Positions 42,401 to 51,400 of a DNA stretch of 64,000 nucleotides are shown here, one piece after another. Position 1 is the first letter of the stretch. The number at the start of each line of letters is the position of its first letter. The notes beneath the pieces are model-generated. The model was not told where the DNA came from. It ran no database searches and saw only the letters and a list, made by a program, of their open reading frames with translations. Source of the stretch: Patiria pectinifera (Eukaryota > Echinodermata > Asteroidea > Valvatida > Asterinidae); the NCBI GenBank assembly GCA_029964075.1, contig CM057129.1:22807430-22871429 (forward strand). The letters run 5' to 3'. A program made the position numbers and the translations under genes.

Positions 42401-45400
42401 GTGGAATTAAACCGAATTTTTATAAATCCAGATTTTAATCCCACCACTAGCTCAGACTTAAACATAACAGAGGAAAGGGAAACAAAACAGGAAGTTTTGG
42501 GTACATATCCAAACAAGATTGTCAAGTGCACTTTTTCTGCATGACCTGCAACAAAAACATTCTTAAAATGTATCCAATATATCCTCTGGCTTATCTGTCT
42601 GTGTTACTGCGATTTGGATTTTTATTTATAAAACCGGTGAATAAATAACACTGCTGCATTAGTCTATATATCTACTCTGTTGTTATAAAAAAAAACCTGC
42701 GTCAGGCTAACTGAGATTTTATAGCAGATCTGGTTAACACATTAGTTCTTGTACCGCCCCAAAATGCCCTTCCTGTTCCCCTTTACAATGCCCAAAAAAC
42801 TGCCCTAGCACTCTATGGTATCATGGATTTATCAAGAATTCAGTACCCGAGGCAGTTTAGGCGTTCCTATTGATCAAGAGCCCATCATGTGAGTAGTTTT
42901 AAAACGCTGATAAAACACCGGCTGGTTTGAAACACAATTCTTGCAGTACGTGCCGCACGCATGCCAAATTCCATAATTTTATGAGGACATTTTTAGCACT
43001 ACGTGCCCGAGGCACATACCATAGACGTGGCAAGAGGGGTATTTCACAAAACATGAAGTAACTTGTTGAACAAAATCCTTGGAAATTTGTGAATTTTTGA
43101 CTTGTTTTGACTTTTTAACTGAAAGGTATTTATCAATAGGAATAAATATGTGCTTGGCCAGTTTTAAACTTGGGGTTTGGCCAGTTTTAAACTTGGGGTT
43201 TGGCCAGTTTTAAACTTGGGGTTTGGCCAGTTTTGAATGCACTTGTTTGAAACTGGCCAAACACATATCTATTCCCTTAGTAAATACAGTGTAGTACAAT
43301 GTAATACAAGTGCTAAAGGTTTAATCAATACAATAATATGAGAGGTCGCAGCACTTTATTAGTGAAAACATGACATGCATCTGCAAAAACATGTTTGGGT
43401 GCTGTATCCAATTACATACAATACTAAAAAAAAAACTTGGTACAGATATCTCAATCACGTATCGGGTATTATAATTTAGGCTTTGAACATTCCCTGTACC
43501 AAAATTAATGAGAAGCATCCACAGATCCTACTGGTTATCTACCAGCGGCCGACGGGGACTCCTGACAAACCTGGCTTATGACTTTGAGGGCTATTACGCA
43601 AATGTTAACGACCCTATCACGGAACTAATTCCAGCTTGTATAATGGTTTAATCATCTGCCTGCTTTCCAAACCCAATCCGGGAGACATTCAGCAGGAGAG
43701 AACTCGGGCTTGCTAGTTGATGGGTAAGGCAGATGACGCAACCAATATGAAAACAGGTTGGCATTTGAAACGGCGAAAACAAAAATGGTACCAAGTATAA
43801 AAGAAAGTTCATCCGTGTTGGTATTTTAGATCTAAATTATATTTAAACTCTTGTGCTTGTAAAGTTGTATTGCTTAATCATCTTCTTGCTGTCCAAAACC
43901 AATCTGGGAATGTATTAGTATACAGCAGCAGAGATGTTGGGCTTGTTACGCAGTTGTCATGTCAGACAAACGAGACTACCGATATGAAAACAGGTTGGCA
44001 TTTCAAATTTTAAGTCAGAAAGTTCATCGGTGTTGGTATTTTGATCCACATTATTTTGTAAATTTCTGATCTCAATTCAAGCATAAAAATAAATCGGTAA
44101 TGATAATTGTTTTGACCGAGAACTCTGGTTTTCAACTTAAGGATGTCCGCGATGATGAATCCAGGTCACACCATCAAGATGTTAAAAGTTTAAATCATAG
44201 ACAGGGACGTTCGGTATTTCAAAAGGAGATGGTCTATATCAGAGCCTACAAACCACCATCATCAATTTCACTGATTTCCCCAGGTTGCAAAACATAAGAT
44301 AAGTTACGAAACAAACCGCTCAAAATCTTAAGAAGGGTGCATAACAACTTGGATCTTCCTGTAAGTCTATTTTAAGCTATAGCCGTCATTTTTTATTCGC
44401 GTTCGAATCATCTCCATTGATTTTTTACGTAACTTAAGAAGGCACTAGACTTGCATGTGTAATGACAGCAGTAAACTTATTGGTGTGTGTGTGATACTGT
44501 CACTTGCAATAATCAGGAATTTATGTTTACCAGGGAAGTCCCCTGAATCGACAGTGAATTTTTGTTTTCGTTTTCAGTACCAAGAAAAGGAAGTAGTCCA
44601 AAGATTCAAAAGGTTAGGCTCAAGACGAGTTGATGTATGGCCTAGTCGTAAATGGCTGTTTTTGTCTGAAGCTACTTAAAATTTGCTGTAGTGTGTCAGT
44701 GTCAATGTCAAAGACCAAGCCGCAGCCATAGCCTCTAAACGCTGATTCAGAAGTGGCTCATGTTTGGTCTTTTACCTGATGTTCACCAGTCTTCTCATAG
44801 CGGGACAGCAGAGCGTGATTGACCTGAAGTACGATCCATTCAAACAGGCCGCTGTACAAACCCTTGGCCAGGGCATCCCTTGTTGCCAAAGCCTGCAGGA
44901 ATCAAGACAAAGCAAAAGGACAGTTTTCAAGTGAAGTTACTGGCGACAAATTTACAAATGTTTTGGTACCTTCCCAAAAATATTAAAACGTTATGACCTA
45001 CTATACCATTTCACTCATTAGAAGCATTGTTGCACACATATGCGATAGTCAGGTATGCAACTGGGAATTTTGAAAAACCGAGGAAATTGGAAATTCTAAA
45101 CAATACAAGACTTTGTACAGTGTTTTTCAATTTGTATTGGCATTCATGTGAAGTAAAAAAAAACGAGGAAATCAGCGGATCCGAGGAAAAGTTGCATGCC
45201 TGGATAGTGCATACATCACCATTCATTCTGAATAGCAATACGACACAGCACTACTGCCTCAAATACAAAATAAGTCTAAGTAGTTGTGCGTCAGCAAAGG
45301 AAAATTTCTCATTAGATGAATACATTTATGTACCCTTTTTTTTAACTGTAGGCTGTGTTTACAATTTGAGACCAATTATGCAAAGGAGCCGATATCCTTT

Positions 45401-48400
45401 TGGCACAAGAAGATTCAGGAAATCACTGGATAGGGTTACATTCGAGGAAATGAATTGCAAATGGGGCCACAAATACAACACTGTACATCAAACTGCAACA
45501 TGGATGTAAATGGAGTGAATACTGTCATTACATTGTAAAGTACCCACTGTGATTTTTCCATGCAAGAATATTAAGCGACCCAGCTAGCTTTGTTTCGCAC
45601 ATGACCAGGGATAGTGCAAAATTGTAATGTGTACATGTAGTCGACTTTAATTGAAACATGAATTCCTATTCAGCCAGACCTAGACAAAATATTTAAGATG
45701 AGCATATTCAATATGCACGTACATGTACGTATGAACGTAGCGAGATTTTTTTGGGGGGGGGGGGGGGGGGCGTTTACCAAACAGCCTGAGACTCATGGTT
45801 TAAGCAACATCTGCATACAGCGCATCACACGCAAGCGGGTTATGCGCAGAAACTGCATTGATCAGATGCACTGCTACCCTTCCCTTCTTTCCCCATACCT
45901 CCCCCCCCCTTTTTGGGGGGTTGTTGTTATTGTTATTGTTGTTTTTTAACCCCCCCCCTGCACATATATGTACATGTACATTCATGTACATATAAATGTA
46001 ACTGTAGGGGACCAAGGTTTTATGTTCACTATGGGCTCGATGCACAAGTACCCCCTCATTGACAAGAAAGGGAGAGTTGGGGGAGACCACTTGGACTGAG
46101 TGATGCTCACAGGAAGACGCTATGGCTTTGTGCACATTCATAATAAAATAATTTCTGTTTACTGTATATCCCATCCAAAGGGCTCTCAAGATTGGTAAAA
46201 AAGTGCCCTCTTTTGTTGGCGCACGGAGCCCATAACCAGAATTTGTTGTGACAGCATTTGTATTAATAGTCGGTCAACCGTATACGTAACAAATGCAGCC
46301 TACACCATAATCTGGCAAAGGGATCATTCAATAAGGTTGGCAATTCTTCAATTCTTCCCATCAAGGCATTCATATATGCACTCTTTATAATCCCCCAGTT
46401 TCAGTCTTTCCATCAACTCTCGGTCGTTCAATCAAATCTAAGCCTTCCCCCAGGACAATCCAATATTACCTTCGATGTACTACGCAGATAAAATAATAAA
46501 CAACACCCGACACTATAGGTGCATCGTGATAAATTTCCCTGTTCCAATTCTTTCTTGTAACTGAAATAATCACATTCAGTTTAGTTTACCATTCATCACT
46601 TGAACATTAATAACAGCACTCCAAATTTGTCATATTGTGGCAGGCCTCTCTAAAATTGGCAGTGTAATCTTCTTATTCAGACTGCAAGCTTTTAAGAGAT
46701 TGCTTTCATTTATTCACTTCTACACAAGATGGCCCATTCATTAATTTAAAAGCTGTCCTTCCTTAATTAACAAAAACAGTCTAGCCAAAAAAACCTAATG
46801 GAGGCAAATAAACTATGGAACTGTAAAGTAATACTATGGAGTACCGAAGTCAATATGTCACGCGCGCAAAATGTGTGTGAAAGACATTAGCGCGTGATTC
46901 AGCCCGTGAGCTAAAACGAGCGCGTACTCCAATTGTTTGCACTACATTTTCTGGTTCTAAATGACGTCACACTTCGGTACTCCATAGTGGCTGAGTTGTA
47001 TCTTCCTCAATACTGCAAAATCATCCACAAATACCTTTTGGATTTTACAATATAGGAAGGGAAAGGGGCAGGTAGACTAAGACTACACTTTTGTACATAA
47101 ATTAGAATATTAGCCTGAGGGAGAGTTGGGCAAACCACTGGGAGGGAGGGGCAGTTGAACATAGTCTGAGAGCGCTGCATGATGAGACACTGCAGATTAG
47201 ACCTAAAGTTAGTAGGCGCATGGTACACATTTTTGTACTTAATTAGCAACCACTAGAACCAGAAACCTCCCTACGGTTCCTCCTCCTCAGTTCTTTCTTC
47301 TTCTTGAAAGTGGTCACAAAGTGCTATCTGCACAGTGGGGGAGGGAGGGAGGGTGGGGGGGGAGGAGGGGGGGCCAAGGTCCCTACCTGCTGGGTGCTCC
47401 CCCCCCTCCCGCACCACTTGAAATCTTAAATTGCACAAAAACAATATATCAGTTGCCTTCAGTGCCCCCCTTAAAAAATTGGTGCACCCCTAGGTGCCCC
47501 CCTAGAAGTTTAACCCTCGTAACGCTGATGTGTCTGCCTCTATAGCATCCAAAACAATCCAAGCATTGTATGGTTGTATGGATTCATCAGGGACTAAACA
47601 CAATTAATTGTGTCATGAAAAGACAACCCACAATTAGTCTTTAGATTATTCACACACCTTGGACATCCTGTATTGCACTACAAATTGGTCACAATGTACA
47701 TGTACATAAGGTGTGTAATACAATGTAGTACAATGTAGCACAGTGTAGTACATGAGTTTCTGCGTTAAAGACAACCCACAAGTTGTCTCCACCCATTCAC
47801 CAACCTCAGACATCCTGTATTGCACTACAAATTGGTCATAATTTTTGTATGTGTGCGAGTAATACAATGTAATACAATGCAATACAATGTAGTACAATGA
47901 AATACAATGTAGCAAGGTGTAGTACATGTGCGTCTGGGTTAAAGACAACCCACAATTGGTCTTCAATCATTCACCAACCTCAGACATCCTGTATTGCACT
48001 ACAAATCGATCATAATTTTTGTATATGTGAGTAAAATACAATGTAATACAATGCAATACAATGTAGTACAATGTAGTACAATGTAGCAGAGTGTAGTACA
48101 TTTGCCTCTGGGTTAAAGACAACCCACAATTGGTCTTCAATCATTCACCAACCTCAGACATCCTGTATTGCACTACAAATCGATCATAATTTTTGTATAT
48201 GTGAGTAAAATACAATGTAATACAATGCAATACAATGTAGTACAATGTAGTACAATGTAGTACAATGTAATACAATGCAATACAATGTAGTACAATGTAG
48301 TACAATGTAGCAGAGTGTAGTACATTTGCGTCTGGGTTAAAGACAACCCACAATTGGTCTTCAATCATTCACCAACCTCAGACATCCTGTATTGCACTAC

Positions 48401-51400
48401 AAATTGGTCCCCACTAGCCATGGACTTCCGTTTGGTCAGCACCGATACCAGCGTTTCCTGCTTGACCTTCAGGAGATCCGAGACCAGCTTGACCGTGGCG
48501 ATGTTCTTGACGGTCACGTACTCCTCGTGCTCGTTGCGCTTGCGGAATGTGATGTTGCCAATGTGCAGGACGGCCGACAGAACCGAAAAGATTCTGAAAT
48601 AAAGACAGGAAACTTTTAGAAGTAAAGCTAAACTTTGCTTCAGTTGTCACAATGGGATCCACAAAAGATTGTTCAGTTAAGGTGGTATAGCCAAAAGTTT
48701 TGCCCGTCACCGACGTTAAAACAATGTATACTCAGTGTGTTACCTCCCGAGTGAAAGTTGGAAAAAAAATCACTCGGGTGGGACTCAAATCCACGACCTC
48801 CTGCTTTCTAGTGCAGATGTCTTACCACTCGACCACCGAGTTAACGGGATCGGTTGGCCGGTTCGAATCTGATGTACATAGAAGGGCAAAACCTAATTTG
48901 ATTTGTATCACCCCGGCGCAAAAATACCATCTTATAATAGTTTATGCAGTACCCGCTGCTATGTACATCAGATTCGAACCGGCCAACCGATCCCATTAAC
49001 TCGGTGGTTGAGTGGTAAGACATCTGCACTAGAAAGCTGGAGGTCGTGGGTTCGAGTCCCACCCGAGTGATTTTTTCCAACTTTCACTCGGGAGGTAACA
49101 CACCGAGTATACAGTGTTTAAACGTCGTCAAGTAAGCAGGTTGCATGCAGCAGCTACAAACCCATGCTTCTCTTGTAAGTTAACTTTAAATTGTACACCG
49201 ACTTGTTCATGCGTTCAACCAACTTTAGGTTTGAACTCTGCGGACTAATATATTTTATTATGACTTAACCTACGAGGCAATCTCTTACATGAAACAACGG
49301 CTGCTTAAAGGTAATGGACACCATTTGCAAATATTTAAAAATCGAACTGTCAAAATATCCTGAAATATCTTACTTGATCGTAAGTAAATAATAGGATATA
49401 CATGTAGCATCCTGTGAAATAACTGCACCAACATGTAGTACGCAGTTATTTCCTCGTTATGTTTAGTACCATCCTTGAATTGGCAAATAATACATTTATT
49501 GCAAATGGTGTTCATCACCTTCAAGTCAACTCCGGTCTGAGATGGTAAGTTTCAATTAATTTGTGCATCAGTGTTGTCACGTGACAGATCAACAAGCAAC
49601 AAGAGATTATTGGAAACGATTGTTAAAGAGGTTGTGGAATGCTCGAAGACATTTCCGTCATTTTTCGGGTGTATGTAGCCTAAGGTGTGATGAAATAAAA
49701 ACGACTATTGTGTCTGTCATGAAATGAGTACAAAAGGTACTTTTGAGAGCTGTTATTCAGGTCCTGTTTAGACCCGAGCATGCAATTTGTGTAAAAGTCG
49801 TCGTTGGGGGCAGCAAACAAAACATAGTAAATCGTGACGTCATAAACAGGACTCATTTATACTACGCTGCATCCGGAGTCCTGTTTATTACATCATGATT
49901 TACTATGTTTTGTTTGCTGCCCCCAACAATGACTTTTAAACAAATTGCACGTTCGGGTCGAAACAGGACCTGAAAAACAGCTCTCAAAAGTACCTTTTGT
50001 ACTCATTTCATGACAGACACAATAGTCATTTTTATTTCATCACACCTTAGGCTACATATACCCGAAAAATGACAAAAATGTCTTCGAGCATTCCACAACC
50101 TCTTTAAGCTTAAGTTTATGAACTTGTCCTAGTCTCTATTTTTTGACATGTAAGTAATCAAATCACTTAGTTTCGCAAGTCGTCTCCACAAGACAAAATA
50201 TGATGCTTTGTGCTGTAACTTTTGGTTTCCACATATTGTGCAATCGAAACTACATGTACATACATGTACATGTATTTGGACACTGGTTTATTTTCCACCG
50301 TGGATTGCCAAAATTTAATGATGATACAAGTGTATACGGTAAAAACTACAAAAATCTGGCAAGGAACTCTTATGTCAATTAATCAGAAACCTAATTCCTT
50401 TTGTATTGTTGCTAAGACTCTTCTCAAATCCTAAAAAGCTTCCAATTTTACAGAAAACCAATTTACAAGGGCATGTAACGCCTCAAGTAATAAGTGGAAA
50501 CTTCCTCAATCTTACAACATCCTCTAAAGCCTCCCGGTGGATTTGGAAGGATTGGGAAGGATTAGGGTTTTAGGATTAGGATTAGTAACCTAGCTATACA
50601 GCATGAGTAAAAACAAATGAAACCCAAACCAAACGTCGGACTATTGTTTTAGTGAAGTTTTTCATGTGCAAATGAAGTGTGCGTTCATTCAGCATAACAA
50701 AAACAATTCACACACATCCCTATGTGATTTGTGGACAGAACTTTAAAACGGTAGTTGTGTTTAAAATTCCGTAGTTTGAAAATTACATGAGTGATTTGAA
50801 TGATTCGTTTACTAAAAGAAAGCCTATGAATTGGGCTTTCATATCCTAGATTTTAAAAGTGCTACTTGCGGAACTTCACTAAAACAATGGTTCCGACATT
50901 TGGTGTGTTTTTTTACTCACCCTGTATATTAAAAACAATGAGTTTGCTGCTAATAGCTGCCCGTCAATTCAATTCAATTTGATTTGCTTCAATTCAATTC
51001 ATTTCAATATCACATTTATTATCATACTTTTATAAATACAACAGCATGCATATACAACATTAGGAAAAAGGAATGAAATAGTTTTAAATGACTTGTTGCA
51101 ATAAACAGTTGAACACGCAGTATTTGGCCGTAAAATATGCAGAAAACATTTCCAGTTGTGGAATTCCACAAAGGGTCCAGGATGTTCTACCCATACGTGT
51201 ACTCACTAATGGGTGAGTAAAATAAAAAATCAAATGTGAAGGTACGGTTCTTGTGCAGTATACCATGATGGTAGTCTGAGTATCAACCGTTGTCCAACGG
51301 AAGCCTCTCCCTAACCAATGTGTGATGCATGTGAGCAATGCAAATTCTATGTGACCCCATGCGCCAGCCAATTGTAGTCGACTTTAGAAATTGTGAGGTA

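Noticed and set aside
45027-45509. 160-codon plus-strand frame in intron 3
   Set aside because: No known domain, no splice or composition support, and AT-rich intron background; length is within chance for this window.
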